Source: Candidatus Woesearchaeota archaeon (GTDB taxonomy: Archaea > Nanobdellota > Nanobdellia > Woesearchaeales > UBA11576). Taken from it: 64,000 nucleotides of DNA. Made by a program: the position numbers and the translations under genes. How positions within the stretch are numbered: the first letter of the stretch is position 1; each line of letters begins with the position of its first letter. The DNA lies in contig JABGYH010000003.1 in NCBI GenBank assembly GCA_018675335.1, positions 109,197-173,196 of the forward strand, given 5' to 3'. Shown here piece after piece: positions 1 through 9,131 of this stretch. The notes beneath the pieces are model-generated. The model did not search any database, had not been told where the DNA came from, and saw only the letters and a program-made list of their open reading frames with translations.

Positions 1-604
1 TTAAAAAAATTATAATTACAATTCTTTGAAAAATATTTAAGAAAAATTGAAAAGGATAAAGATTCACAATATTTTCTGAATCCGCATCAAATGTCCAAGA
101 ACCTTCTTCAAAAAAAACATTATGAAACTTCGTAAATGAAGAATCAAAATTTACTAACATAAAAAATCCTGCTGCAATTAAAATCAAAGTTAAAATAGAT
201 CCACCTAAAAAAACACCATTCAATGATTTGAAAAAGTTAGGTTTCAAAAAATAAAGTATTGCAGATAAAATAACAAACAATGCAACCCCCCCATACTTTA
301 ATGCAAATAATTTGTTGAATAAAACTTTAACATCCAACATATGATCAATTTCTTTTTGATTAAAAAACGATCTAGGAAGAGCAGGATTTGATCCTTTAAG
401 ATAAGTTATAACTTGAGTGTTAATTAAATTAATACTGACTTGGTCGTTATCAGGAAAATTATCATAAACACCTAATTCATTAAATTGCGCGACATAAAAC
501 GACTCATCAAACGTTGTTTTTTCCAAACTATCTGAAACTAAAATAATTGGAAAGAGAATAATTAGAAAAATAATAATTAAAAAAGAGAAAATAAAATATT
601 TCAT
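1..604 (-). CDS. DUF1461 (TIGR01906) integral membrane protein, partial
   Basis: Function unknown. The gene reads leftward and its 3' end lies beyond the left edge; about 201 codons are visible. Residues ~3-23 form a membrane segment, followed by an extracytoplasmic stretch carrying the family-like core EIDHMLDVK (about 85-93), then two further membrane segments (about 104-120 and 128-148), and a W-T-F-D ... LYPFQFF region resembling the C-terminal half of DUF1461 proteins. The start ATG overlaps the TGA of the thioredoxin reductase gene (ATGA), so the two are probably translationally coupled. The family assignment rests on motif memory only, without a profile search. Confidence 0.75.
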   Translation of the reverse strand, partial: MKYFIFSFLIIIFLIILFPIILVSDSLEKTTFDESFYVAQFNELGVYDNFPDNDQVSINLINTQVITYLKGSNPALPRSFFNQKEIDHMLDVKVLFNKLFALKYGGVALFVILSAILYFLKPNFFKSLNGVFLGGSILTLILIAAGFFMLVNFDSSFTKFHNVFFEEGSWTFDADSENIVNLYPFQFFLNIFQRIVIIIFL

Positions 605-1560
605 TTTTTGGATTTTGATGCGCGAATAAATTTGAATGCACTACGAGCTGCCAATGCACCTTCGGCTGCCGCAATAACAATTTGATTAAAACCACCACTA
701 CCTGTTGATATGTCTCCTGCTGAAAAAACACCCGGAACATTAGTTTTCATTTCTGAATCAACAACAATCCTATCAGATCTTTCATCAACAGTAACACCTA
801 AAGCTTTTGCAAAATTTGAAAGAGGAATTCCTCCAATCTCAATAAATAAACCATCCATTTCAATTTTTCTTCCAGAATCAAGTTCTACTCCCTGCAACAT
901 AGGGCTACCATAAAACTTAACCACATTGGACTTTGGAACAAGTTCAACTTTAGAGTCGTTATGTATATCTTCTGCTCTTGCAGGTTCTGTTGTAAGATTA
1001 TCCTTTCGGTAAATAATATAAACTTTTTTAGCAATTTCAGATAACATTTGAGTTGCCATTGCTGCAGCATCACCCGCACCTACAACACCCACCACTTTAT
1101 CTTTGAAAAAGAAACCATCACAAGTTGCACAATAAGAAACTCCTTTTCCCTCATAATCTGCTTCTCCCTCAATTTCTAATTTTCTCCTCTTAGTTCCTAG
1201 CGCAATCAAAATAGTTTTACCAAGATAAGATGTTTTGTCAGTTTGAACTCGGTAAACTTCTACTCCCTCAGAAGTTGTTTCTTTCATCACTTCTTGAATT
1301 TCTTCAAATATAATTGGGACTTTAAATTTTTCAACATGATCCTTAAATCCATCCATTATTTCAATTCCCGATCCAGTTTTACCTGGCCAATTTTCTATAT
1401 CATGAGCAGTTGTTGCTATCCCACCTGGTTCTTTACCAATAACTACTGAGTCAAGTTTGTACCTAGCAGCATAGATTGCACAAGTATACCCTGCAGCACC
1501 CGCACCCATAATTACAAGATCATAAACTTTATTTTTTGAATCAACTGAATCATCAGACAT
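601..1560 (-). CDS. trxB: Thioredoxin reductase (FAD/NAD(P)-dependent)
   Basis: Cytosolic flavoprotein that passes electrons from NAD(P)H through FAD to a redox-active disulfide and on to thioredoxin or glutaredoxin. Visible: an N-terminal FAD-binding GAGAAG (about 19-24), the catalytic C144-A-T-C147, a second nucleotide-binding GAGDAA after it, and the C-terminal FAD contact GVFSAGD. The length (319 aa) is normal for the family. I chose the ATG at 1560 because an AAGGTGA ribosome site lies 5 nt upstream; the GTG inside that site would add three residues and is unlikely. The next gene starts inside its stop codon. Likely clients in this window are the glutaredoxin at 44.9 kb and the thioredoxin-fold proteins. 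Confidence 0.95.
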   Translation of the reverse strand: MSDDSVDSKNKVYDLVIMGAGAAGYTCAIYAARYKLDSVVIGKEPGGIATTAHDIENWPGKTGSGIEIMDGFKDHVEKFKVPIIFEEIQEVMKETTSEGVEVYRVQTDKTSYLGKTILIALGTKRRKLEIEGEADYEGKGVSYCATCDGFFFKDKVVGVVGAGDAAAMATQMLSEIAKKVYIIYRKDNLTTEPARAEDIHNDSKVELVPKSNVVKFYGSPMLQGVELDSGRKIEMDGLFIEIGGIPLSNFAKALGVTVDERSDRIVVDSEMKTNVPGVFSAGDISTGSGGFNQIVIAAAEGALAARSAFKFIRASKSKK

Positions 1561-1742
1561 AAAAATCACCTTTATTTATTATTAATTTATTATAAAATAG
1601 TTTTGAGTTATCATTAATTAGTTTAAATCATTATTAATTTATCACTTATTAATAAAATGAAGATAAAAAAAGAAGTTTATATTGTTTTCTGAAAACTGTG
1701 CGATATTGTGGTTTTTTGGAAGTAGTGTTAGCAAATATTAGT

Positions 1743-2156
1743 TTATTCACCCAATATTTTAATCATAATTCGCTTATCACGTTGACCATCAAACTCAGCA
1801 TAATAGATTTGTTCCCAAGTACCAAAATCAAGTTTACCATTCGTGATTGCAACTGTAACTTCACGACCCATAATAGTTCGCATCAAATGAGCCCAACCAT
1901 TGTCTTCTCCTGTTTGGTGATGATGATAATTTTTGTTTTTTGGAACTAACTCTTCGAGCCATTCTTTGTAATCTTGAATTAAACCAGACTCTGCATCATT
2001 AATGTATACTGAGGCAGTTATGTGCATAGGATTTACTAAAACCAACCCATCCATAACACCTGATTCTTTTACTGCGAGTTCAACTTCGTGAGTTATATTT
2101 ACAAAATCAACTCTTTTTTGAGTGTTTATGACTAATTTTTTTGTGTGCGACTTCAT
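1743..2156 (-). CDS. UPF0047/YjbQ family protein
   Basis: 137 aa, the full size of the UPF0047 (YjbQ) family, small beta-rich trimeric proteins with a metal-like conserved site; some members complement thiamine-phosphate synthase loss. Conserved pieces are [10 protein letters not shown] in the first half, a histidine run NYHHHQ, then [20 protein letters not shown] and a C-terminal YAEFDGQR segment, all in the family order. It stands alone, divergent from the ZIP gene. The physiological substrate is not known and I do not assign one. Confidence 0.88.
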   Translation of the reverse strand: MKSHTKKLVINTQKRVDFVNITHEVELAVKESGVMDGLVLVNPMHITASVYINDAESGLIQDYKEWLEELVPKNKNYHHHQTGEDNGWAHLMRTIMGREVTVAITNGKLDFGTWEQIYYAEFDGQRDKRIMIKILGE

Positions 2157-2257
2157 TTTAGAATTGATGAGGTTAAGAGGTATAAAAAGTTTAGGGTTGC
2201 CCCCGTTTAAATTATATTTAAATTATAAGTGTCCAAAATTAAATTTTGAAAGATAAA

Positions 2258-2267
2258 CTTTTTAAAG
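2258..2267 (+). promoter_or_regulatory. TATA box of the ZIP transporter gene
   Basis: CTTTTTAAAG centred about 27 bp upstream of the ATG at 2290. With the usual archaeal TATA-to-start distance of about 25 bp, the transcript would begin at or next to the start codon (leaderless). No ribosome binding site is seen. Confidence 0.5.
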
Positions 2268-2289
2268 ACATATTGATTTTTTAAGAAAT

Positions 2290-3066
2290 ATGAATGCAAT
2301 CTATACCATAATTAGTGTTATCATAGTATCATTAATTAGCATTATTGCAGCAGTACCACTCTTAATTAAAAAGAAAATATCAAATAAAACACTACTATTT
2401 TTACTAAGTATTTCTGTTGGAGTATTACTCAGCACAGTTTTTATTGAATTCTTACCCGAAGCAATGGAGCACGGACATGACTTAGGTTTAGTTGTTCCAC
2501 TAACAATTCTTGCAGGATTTTTAATCATGTTTATTTTAGAAAAATTCATACACTGGCATCACAACAAAAAATGTGAAGATGGACACTGCGGACATGGACA
2601 TGCATATAATTTATCAATCATAAACTTAATTGGAGATGGAGTACACAACTTTATTGATGGACTAGTAATTGCAGGAGCATATGCAGTAAATGTTACGTTA
2701 GGAATTACTGCAACAATATCAATCATATTTCATGAAATTCCTCAAGAACTAGCAGATATAGGAGTTTTATTATATTCAGGATTATCAAAGAAAAAAGTCA
2801 TCATGTTTAATTTTTTATCTGCAATAACTGCAATATTTGGCGCAGTTGTTGGAATTATATTTGTAGAAAAAATACCTGGATTCACCCAATTCATAATACC
2901 ATTTGCTGCAGGAAATTTTATTTATATCGCTGCAACAAACTTACTTCCTCAACTTCATAGGCATTGCTGTTTGAAAGATACATTCTTACACATACTAGCA
3001 ATACTTATTGGAATTGGAATAACTGTTTTAATATCAGTACTATTACCAGGACATTCTCATGCTTAA
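2290..3066 (+). CDS. ZIP family metal (zinc) transporter
   Basis: Membrane importer of Zn2+ or related divalent cations. The 258-residue chain has about eight hydrophobic segments, a His/Cys-rich cytosolic loop near residues 88-106 (HWHHNKKCEDGHCGHGH) and the two family signatures: HNFIDGLVIAGAY in TM4 and HEIPQELADIG in TM5, which supply the intramembrane metal ligands. Length and layout resemble the ZupT/GufA branch. It is a single gene with its own TATA box. Metal specificity cannot be read from sequence alone. Confidence 0.92.
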   Translation: MNAIYTIISVIIVSLISIIAAVPLLIKKKISNKTLLFLLSISVGVLLSTVFIEFLPEAMEHGHDLGLVVPLTILAGFLIMFILEKFIHWHHNKKCEDGHCGHGHAYNLSIINLIGDGVHNFIDGLVIAGAYAVNVTLGITATISIIFHEIPQELADIGVLLYSGLSKKKVIMFNFLSAITAIFGAVVGIIFVEKIPGFTQFIIPFAAGNFIYIAATNLLPQLHRHCCLKDTFLHILAILIGIGITVLISVLLPGHSHA

Positions 3067-3130
3067 AAGACCTTCTTATATTTTTAGTTGCAACAAATAT
3101 ATAAATAACACAACCTTTTATGACTAATAG

Positions 3131-3140
3131 TTTATAAATA
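3131..3140 (+). promoter_or_regulatory. Possible TATA box upstream of DNA polymerase B
   Basis: TTTATAAATA is the best TATA-like element in the 172-bp gap before the polymerase gene, but it sits about 100 bp from the ATG. If used, this transcript would have an unusually long leader (about 75-80 nt) for this genome. A weaker AT-rich element may lie nearer the start. Confidence 0.3.
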
Positions 3141-3238
3141 GAAATATCACTATTAATACAATATCACACAATAAATAACAGCCCAATTTGCAATAAATAA
3201 GATCATATTTCATAATAATTATTATCTATATTTTAAAA

Positions 3239-5722
3239 ATGGCAGACTTGAAATCAAAAAAAATATTATTTTATCCAATTGATCTAGATTACAAAGTAAT
3301 TGCAGGCAAGCCCATCATCTACTTATATGGTCGAACAAAAGAAGGTAAACAAATATGTGTAAAAGACAAAACATTTGAACCTTACTTTTATGTTTCTCTA
3401 ACTGACGATTCTAATGTTAATGAAGTAATAAAAAAAATACAAGAAACTGAAATAGACAAAAGAGGCTATGAAGGTAAAGTTGAAAGAATTGAAACAGTAA
3501 AACGCGAATTTAGAGGAAAAGACCAAGAATTTTTACAAGTATTTACTAACATACCCAAAGCTGTTGCTGCCATAAGTAAAGAAGTGAAAGACTATGAAGG
3601 CGTAAAACGTACGTTCGAATATGATATTCATTTTACTCGAAGATACTTAATGGATAAACAAATAATCCCCTTAACATTAACAGAAGTGCACGGAGACTTT
3701 GTTGATGAACGAAATCGAGTTCCAGTATTTAATGCAACCCATATTGAAAATAATTCATCAGAAACATATGATCCACAAAAAATATTAGCATTCGACATAG
3801 AATGTTACAATCCACTTGGAAAAGTAATTGTTCCAGAAAAATTTCCAATAGTAATGATTGCATTTTATGGAAAAAATTACAAAAAAGTATTAACTTGGAA
3901 AAGATTCAAAACCAATCATGACTACATAGAATTTGTAGATGGAGAAGCTGAATTATTAACAAGATTTAAAGAAATTGTAAACGAACAAAGTCCAGATCTA
4001 TTAACTGGATATTATTCTGATGGTTTTGATTTACCATATATTTTGACTAGAGCTGCAAAATATAAACTAAAAATGGACTTTAACTTAGATTATAGTCCTA
4101 TTTCTACAAATAGTCGCGGAGAGACAAGTGTTCCCACAATAGGAATCGTTCATTTAGATATAATCAGTTTTATTAGACGAATCATATCACGAAAATTAAA
4201 AACAGATTCTTTAAAATTAGATTTAGTTGCAGAAGAATTGCTAGGAGAAAGAAAAGATGATGTTGATTTAAATTTACTTGCAAAATATTGGGACGAAGGC
4301 GCACAAGAACTAGAAACATACTGCGTGTACAATCTCCAAGATGCAAAACTTACCCATGATTTAACAGAAAAAATATTACCAAATTTAATTGAAATGGTAA
4401 AATTAATCGGACAACCAATTGCTGCAGTAAATAAAATGTCATTCTCCCAACTTGTAGAATGGTTTTTGATGCGACGAACAAAAGATTTTAACATGATTAT
4501 TGAAAATCGACCAGGATATGATAAACTAACAAATCGTCGAGGAGAAAAAGTAAAAGGTGCATTTGTATTCGAACCAACACCTGGACTGTATCATGGAGTC
4601 ACCGTATTTGATTTTAGAAGTCTATACCCTACAATTATTGTATCGCATAATATTTCTCCTGAAACAATCAATTGTGAGTGTTGTGAAAATGAAGTTAAAC
4701 ATGTTCCAATAGATAACAAAAATTTATGGTTTTGTAAAAAGAAAGAAGGATTCTATTCATCAGTATTAAAAGAAGTGATAACTCGAAGAATGAGAGTAAA
4801 AGAATTACTAAAAACTGCAGAACCAGAAAAAAAAGCACTCCTTGATGCAAGACAAGAAAGTTTGAAAGTACTCGCAAATTCATTTTATGGATATTTAGGA
4901 TTTTATGCTGCCAGGTGGTATAGTAAAGACTGCGCAAGATCAGTAACTGGATATGGACGAAATTATATTCACTTAGTAATTGACAAAGCAGAAGAAAAAG
5001 GATTTCAAATAATTTATTCTGATACAGATAGTATTTTCATAAACTTAAAAGAAAACACAACTGACGATGCGAAGAAATTTGTTGAAGATATAAATAATAA
5101 ATTACCAGGAATGATGGAACTTGAATATGAAGGATTTTATCCTGCAGCATTATTTGTATCAGTAAAAGAAAGTGATGAAGGTGCAAAGAAAAAGTATGCG
5201 CTACTTGATGATACTGGAAAAATCATGATAAAAGGGTTTGAAGCAATAAGACGTAATTGGTCAACAATTGCAAAAGAAGTCCAACTAAAAGTAATAGATA
5301 TTTTATTAAAAGAAGATAATCCAAAAAAAGCATATGATTATGTTAAAGAAATAATCCAACAATTAAGAAAGCGAGAATTACCAATTGATAAAGTAATCAT
5401 AAAAACCCAATTAACAAAACCAATCGCAAGCTATGATTCAATTGGACCACATGTTGCTGCAGCAAAACGAATGCAAGCGCGGGGTGATGAAGTAATTCCC
5501 GGAATGATAATTCAATATGTAATTACAGTAGGAAAAGGATTAATTCGTGAAAGAGCAAAATTACCTGATGAACTTGATGGAAATGATTATGATCCTGACT
5601 ATTACATAAATCACCAAATATTGCCTTCAGTTGATAAAATATTTGTGGTATTTGGGTATTCTAAAGAAGACCTAGCTGAAAAAAAAGAACAAAGCAAACT
5701 CGACAGTTTTTTTGGAAGCTAA
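3239..5722 (+). CDS. polB: Family-B DNA polymerase (replicative, archaeal PolB)
   Basis: Template-directed DNA synthesis with 3'-5' proofreading. The 827 aa show the domains in order: N-terminal domain; exonuclease motifs FDIECYNP (about 186), YYSDGFDLPY and YNLQDAKLTHD; polymerase motif A DFRSLYPT (about 458), motif B KVLANSFYGYLG, motif C YSDTDSIF (about 594) and the KKYALL segment of the thumb/palm. All catalytic aspartates are present. The last ten residues contain QSKLDSFF, a PIP box for binding the PCNA clamp. No intein is present and the gene is not split. The ATG at 3239 gives a normal N-terminus. Confidence 0.97.
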   Translation: MADLKSKKILFYPIDLDYKVIAGKPIIYLYGRTKEGKQICVKDKTFEPYFYVSLTDDSNVNEVIKKIQETEIDKRGYEGKVERIETVKREFRGKDQEFLQVFTNIPKAVAAISKEVKDYEGVKRTFEYDIHFTRRYLMDKQIIPLTLTEVHGDFVDERNRVPVFNATHIENNSSETYDPQKILAFDIECYNPLGKVIVPEKFPIVMIAFYGKNYKKVLTWKRFKTNHDYIEFVDGEAELLTRFKEIVNEQSPDLLTGYYSDGFDLPYILTRAAKYKLKMDFNLDYSPISTNSRGETSVPTIGIVHLDIISFIRRIISRKLKTDSLKLDLVAEELLGERKDDVDLNLLAKYWDEGAQELETYCVYNLQDAKLTHDLTEKILPNLIEMVKLIGQPIAAVNKMSFSQLVEWFLMRRTKDFNMIIENRPGYDKLTNRRGEKVKGAFVFEPTPGLYHGVTVFDFRSLYPTIIVSHNISPETINCECCENEVKHVPIDNKNLWFCKKKEGFYSSVLKEVITRRMRVKELLKTAEPEKKALLDARQESLKVLANSFYGYLGFYAARWYSKDCARSVTGYGRNYIHLVIDKAEEKGFQIIYSDTDSIFINLKENTTDDAKKFVEDINNKLPGMMELEYEGFYPAALFVSVKESDEGAKKKYALLDDTGKIMIKGFEAIRRNWSTIAKEVQLKVIDILLKEDNPKKAYDYVKEIIQQLRKRELPIDKVIIKTQLTKPIASYDSIGPHVAAAKRMQARGDEVIPGMIIQYVITVGKGLIRERAKLPDELDGNDYDPDYYINHQILPSVDKIFVVFGYSKEDLAEKKEQSKLDSFFGS

Positions 5723-5895
5723 TTATATATACTTTTTAAACTAAATTACCTTAAAATTTAAAAAATTTAAAGAAAGATTTAAAAACTCTGATGTCTAGAG
5801 TAACTTTATTGCTGAAATCTAAAATTATACCATAAAAAGATTAGAAAAAACAAACTAAATGAAAATCTAATCTAAAAAATTCTATACTAAGAAAA

Positions 5896-6057
5896 ATGGC
5901 CCAAGGAATTGATTTTTTTAATACAGTGAACTATTTAGATCCCAAATGCCCTAGCTGCGGCACTAAGATAGATTGGGGAGTATCTACAGAATATTGCGAT
6001 GAAACCGAAGGCCAAATTTGTAAGAAATGCGGTAACGAAATACCTGATATGATTTGA
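5896..6057 (+). CDS. Small zinc-ribbon protein (53 aa)
   Basis: Short gene with two Cys pairs, CPSC (18-21) and CKKC (42-45), spaced 20 residues apart, plus an extra Cys at 34. This is the usual layout of a small zinc ribbon, likely a nucleic-acid or protein-interaction module. It starts with ATG after an AT-rich stretch and ends in TGA. There is no strong TATA box close by, so it may be read through from polB 173 bp upstream. Function unknown; that it is a real gene rests on the paired CxxC motifs and an uninterrupted frame. Confidence 0.65.
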   Translation: MAQGIDFFNTVNYLDPKCPSCGTKIDWGVSTEYCDETEGQICKKCGNEIPDMI

Positions 6058-6080
6058 ATAAAAAAAATTTTATTTAATCT

Positions 6081-6998
6081 TTAATCTAACATTTTCTTGT
6101 ATGCTCTATAAGGTTTAGGACCAACAATAGGTTTACCGTTAACAAAAACAGTAGGAGTTCCATAAATACCAGTTTTTTGAAGTTCATCAAATTGTTGCTG
6201 ATTAAGAGTTGTCATAGACTCAGAAGAAGCACAAGACTTAATCATATTAACATCAATACCAAGAGTTGTTAATATTTCCGTAATGTTTTTTTCATTTAAG
6301 TTTTTTGATCCTAATTCAAACAAAGCATCATTAAACTGAATAAATTTATTCGGATACTGACCAAATACACAGTTAGCATATCCAGTTAAGAAATCAGTAT
6401 GATGTTTCACAGGATAATGTGCGAAAATAAGATTAATAGTATTCTCATCAAATAATTTACGAATAGACGGATAAACTTCATGAGTATAATCACAACCATA
6501 ACAACCAATGAATAAAACTTGATTTTTTATATCTGCATTATAAGATGGAAAAAGAGACAAATCAATATTTTCAATACTTAAGTCTTCAATAGAACCAGTT
6601 GTTCCCCCACAAGTACCGTAAGGATTCTCAGATACTTTATTATTTTCACCTAATGGATCAAATATACAAAAACTATCATCTTGAGGGCCGTTACAATTAC
6701 CATAAACAACGTAATTATAACCTCCAATTCCAGTGTATACAACACTCACGATTGAAAGAATTATGAAAATGTATGATAAAATTATAAAATTACCATAAAC
6801 AAATTTTGCTAACGCTTTATTTTTTGTAATTAAACGCCCAGTTAATTGGTATTTGATACGCTTATCAAGATTAGTATTGCACTTCCTAAACGTAGTTTTA
6901 CGAATAACACAATCTAATGCCTCTTTTGCAAGTGGCCTATAACGTACAGAAAACAAAGCCATCAATGCGAAAACAATTAAAGCTACAAAACATATCAT
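6081..6998 (-). CDS. Membrane-anchored DsbA-like thioredoxin-fold protein
   Basis: Probable extracytoplasmic thiol-disulfide oxidoreductase. Residues 1-18 and about 68-92 are membrane segments; between them lies a basic cytosolic loop with two Cys. After the second segment comes a linker with several Cys (102, 111, 130), then a thioredoxin fold opening at VLFIGCYGCDYTHE with the active pair C166-Y-G-C169 and closing with the cis-proline loop GTPTVFVNGKPIVG. The domain helical insert resembles DsbA/VKOR-partner proteins. No VKOR is adjacent; the VKOR at 46 kb could reoxidise it, which is inference. Single gene on the minus strand. Confidence 0.8.
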   Translation of the reverse strand: MICFVALIVFALMALFSVRYRPLAKEALDCVIRKTTFRKCNTNLDKRIKYQLTGRLITKNKALAKFVYGNFIILSYIFIILSIVSVVYTGIGGYNYVVYGNCNGPQDDSFCIFDPLGENNKVSENPYGTCGGTTGSIEDLSIENIDLSLFPSYNADIKNQVLFIGCYGCDYTHEVYPSIRKLFDENTINLIFAHYPVKHHTDFLTGYANCVFGQYPNKFIQFNDALFELGSKNLNEKNITEILTTLGIDVNMIKSCASSESMTTLNQQQFDELQKTGIYGTPTVFVNGKPIVGPKPYRAYKKMLD

Positions 6999-7079
6999 TT
7001 TAATGTAATCAAATTTAGACTTGATTTATAAACTTTTTTGTAGATTTAATAAGCACTAGAATCAAAATTAGTTGTTTTT

Positions 7080-7634
7080 TTAAAGATATTCAGTTAAAGA
7101 AGTTAAATATGAATCAGCTCTCATGGCAGCATCTTCTAATTCTTTTAGATTATCTAAAAAAGTATTAGCTCTTTTTGCTTTAGCAGCTCCTGCAAGTACA
7201 CTTGTGCCAACTATAGTGCTTATCCCTGCAGCCAAACTATGAAAAAAATATCCTGCCACTCCTCCAATACCACCCAATATCCAAACACAATCAACTGCTT
7301 GATCTATAAACCGCTCATTATACCCTTCAGTTGTATAAATTTTAGGATTTATTTCTTCTTGAACGCCCATAGAATTTATTGAATTTATTAATGCTACTAC
7401 GTTTGCATCAAACTTAGGATCATCATTTGGCCTAAAAAATCTTGAAAAAAAACCCGCATACTGATTTAAAACAAATTGCGCCGCTGCATGATATGTATCT
7501 TTTCCTTCCCTAACCAAGTTTGCCAAGGGATCACTTGCTAAAAAATCATCAATACATTTTTTTCTAGCAGCATCATGTGCTGTCCAATCAACTATATCAA
7601 TTGCTTCAATTTTTTGTTTTAACGTTTGTTGCAT
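7080..7634 (-). CDS. Hypothetical protein with a hydrophobic C-terminal hairpin
   Basis: 184 aa, not recognised. The first ~115 residues are soluble and mostly helical by composition; residues ~118-152 form a glycine/alanine-rich hydrophobic stretch (WILGGIGGVAGYFF, then IVGTSVLAGAA) that could be one re-entrant or two short membrane helices; a charged helix ends the chain. Another orphan at 29.3 kb has a similar soluble-then-hydrophobic layout but no clear sequence match. The start codon is ATG; the neighbours are transcribed separately. Confidence 0.65.
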   Translation of the reverse strand: MQQTLKQKIEAIDIVDWTAHDAARKKCIDDFLASDPLANLVREGKDTYHAAAQFVLNQYAGFFSRFFRPNDDPKFDANVVALINSINSMGVQEEINPKIYTTEGYNERFIDQAVDCVWILGGIGGVAGYFFHSLAAGISTIVGTSVLAGAAKAKRANTFLDNLKELEDAAMRADSYLTSLTEYL

Positions 7635-7705
7635 AATAATTGTTAAACTGAAATAAAATAGTTTATAATAATTGCGGGTTTTAAAACTAGATAAAAAAAA
7701 GAATA

Positions 7706-7717
7706 ATTATTTATATC
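7706..7717 (+). promoter_or_regulatory. TATA box of the metallophosphoesterase gene
   Basis: ATTATTTATATC, centred about 26 bp upstream of the ATG at 7738, predicts a leaderless transcript. Confidence 0.5.
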
Positions 7718-7737
7718 CCAAATAGATTCAGCACCAT

Positions 7738-8310
7738 ATGAAAATTGCAATAATATCCGATGTACACGAAAACATACACAATTTAGTACTAGCTCTCAAG
7801 AAGATTGAGGAATTGAGTGCAGAACAAATTATATTTCTTGGAGATTTAATTAATCCTGGAATTGCAAAACACATTTCTAAATTAAACATCCCCACATTTG
7901 CAATATTTGGAAACAATGATGGAGATATTTCAGGCCTCATGGAAGTAAGTTTACAAAAAGGAAGTAATTTAAAATTTGGATTTACAAATTATGACATTGT
8001 TAAATTTGATAATCGTAAGATTTTTTTAACACATTTTCCAATGCTTGCAAAACCCATGGCTAAGTCAAAAGAATTTGACGCAGTATTTTATGGACATAAC
8101 CACGAAAAACATCAAGAAATGATTGGTGACTGTTTAGTTTTAAATCCTGGAGAATTAAGTGCGCACAAAACAAAAACTGCAAGTATCGCACTATATGATA
8201 CAAAAACCAATACTGCAGAGATCATAATTTTAGAAGGCTCAATTAGTACAAAAACTGATGAAGCAGAAAAATATTTCAAACAAATAATTGATAATACGCA
8301 CAAATATTAA
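7738..8310 (+). CDS. Calcineurin-like metallophosphoesterase (YfcE/MJ0936 type)
   Basis: Two-metal phosphodiesterase, cytosolic. Metal-binding motifs are all in place: SDVH (D8, H10), FLGDL (D36), GNND (N60), a later LTHFP and GHNH near residue 122. At 190 aa it matches the small YfcE/MJ0936 group, which hydrolyses phosphodiesters such as cyclic nucleotides or model substrates in vitro; the natural substrate is not known. The C-terminus carries ~25 extra helical residues. It precedes the patatin gene by 41 bp on the same strand and may be cotranscribed. Confidence 0.9.
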   Translation: MKIAIISDVHENIHNLVLALKKIEELSAEQIIFLGDLINPGIAKHISKLNIPTFAIFGNNDGDISGLMEVSLQKGSNLKFGFTNYDIVKFDNRKIFLTHFPMLAKPMAKSKEFDAVFYGHNHEKHQEMIGDCLVLNPGELSAHKTKTASIALYDTKTNTAEIIILEGSISTKTDEAEKYFKQIIDNTHKY

Positions 8311-8351
8311 TTTTTTATATTAAAAATTTTTAAAAAGAGGATTTGAAAATT

Positions 8352-9131
8352 ATGAAAAAAATAGGCTTAGTTCTAGGTGGAGGCGGTGCTCGAGGTCTTG
8401 CTCACGTAGGATTTCTTAAACAACTTGAAAAAGCACAAATACCAATTTCAGCAATATCTGGATGTAGCATGGGAAGTATTATCGGAACATTTTATGCTGC
8501 AGGAAAAAGTGCAACAGACATTGAAAAGTTTATTCTAGACACAAGAACATATGATCTTATGGATATCTCACCAACAATTAAAGGATTTTCAAAAGCTGAA
8601 AAAATACAAAAAAAAATTGAAGAGTTCATAGGAATTACAAAATTTAGTGAATTAAAAATTCCACTAACCATAAATGCAACCGATTTTTCAACAGGCACTG
8701 AAAAAGTGTTTAGCGAAGGTAGTTTAATTAAAGCTATTCGCGCAAGCATTTCATTTCCAGTACTATTCCAACCAGTAAAAATTGGCAGTAAATTTTATTC
8801 AGATGGAGGAATCATAAATAACCTGCCATTTGCTCACTTACCCAAATCAATAAATAAAATAATACTCGTGGATGTCTCCCCACCAGAAAAAATTAACAAT
8901 GAAAAAACTAATATGGTGCAACTACTCGAAACAAGTGTTAGACTCATGCAAAATCAAATTAACAAATTAAATTTAGAAAAAATAAAAAAGGAAAAATATA
9001 TTTTAATCAAACCAAATGTTGGAAAATATCACGTAATTGAACCAAAAACAAAATTCAAAGAAATAATTTTGAAAGGCGAAAATTCGTTTAAACGAAATAA
9101 AAAAGAAATTTTAAGGATGATTACAAAATGA
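8352..9131 (+). CDS. Patatin-like phospholipase (RssA/NTE family)
   Basis: Predicted lipid acyl hydrolase with a Ser-Asp dyad. Visible: the oxyanion loop GGGGARG (9-15), nucleophile elbow GCSMG (S39) and the catalytic Asp in SDGGIINN. The ~259-residue length fits the short bacterial/archaeal RssA-like group. I chose the ATG at 8352, 11 nt after a GAGG, rather than an in-frame TTG at 8343 that sits only 2 nt from it. Its last codons overlap the following methyltransferase start (ATGA), indicating translational coupling, so the pair may act on the same lipid or regulatory pathway (inference). Confidence 0.9.
   Translation: MKKIGLVLGGGGARGLAHVGFLKQLEKAQIPISAISGCSMGSIIGTFYAAGKSATDIEKFILDTRTYDLMDISPTIKGFSKAEKIQKKIEEFIGITKFSELKIPLTINATDFSTGTEKVFSEGSLIKAIRASISFPVLFQPVKIGSKFYSDGGIINNLPFAHLPKSINKIILVDVSPPEKINNEKTNMVQLLETSVRLMQNQINKLNLEKIKKEKYILIKPNVGKYHVIEPKTKFKEIILKGENSFKRNKKEILRMITK

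Noticed and set aside
1561..1742. Gap between trxB and the UPF0047 gene as an RNA gene
   Set aside because: AT-rich with repeated ATTATTAATTTAT-like words but no tRNA fold, GC-rich stem or conserved box.
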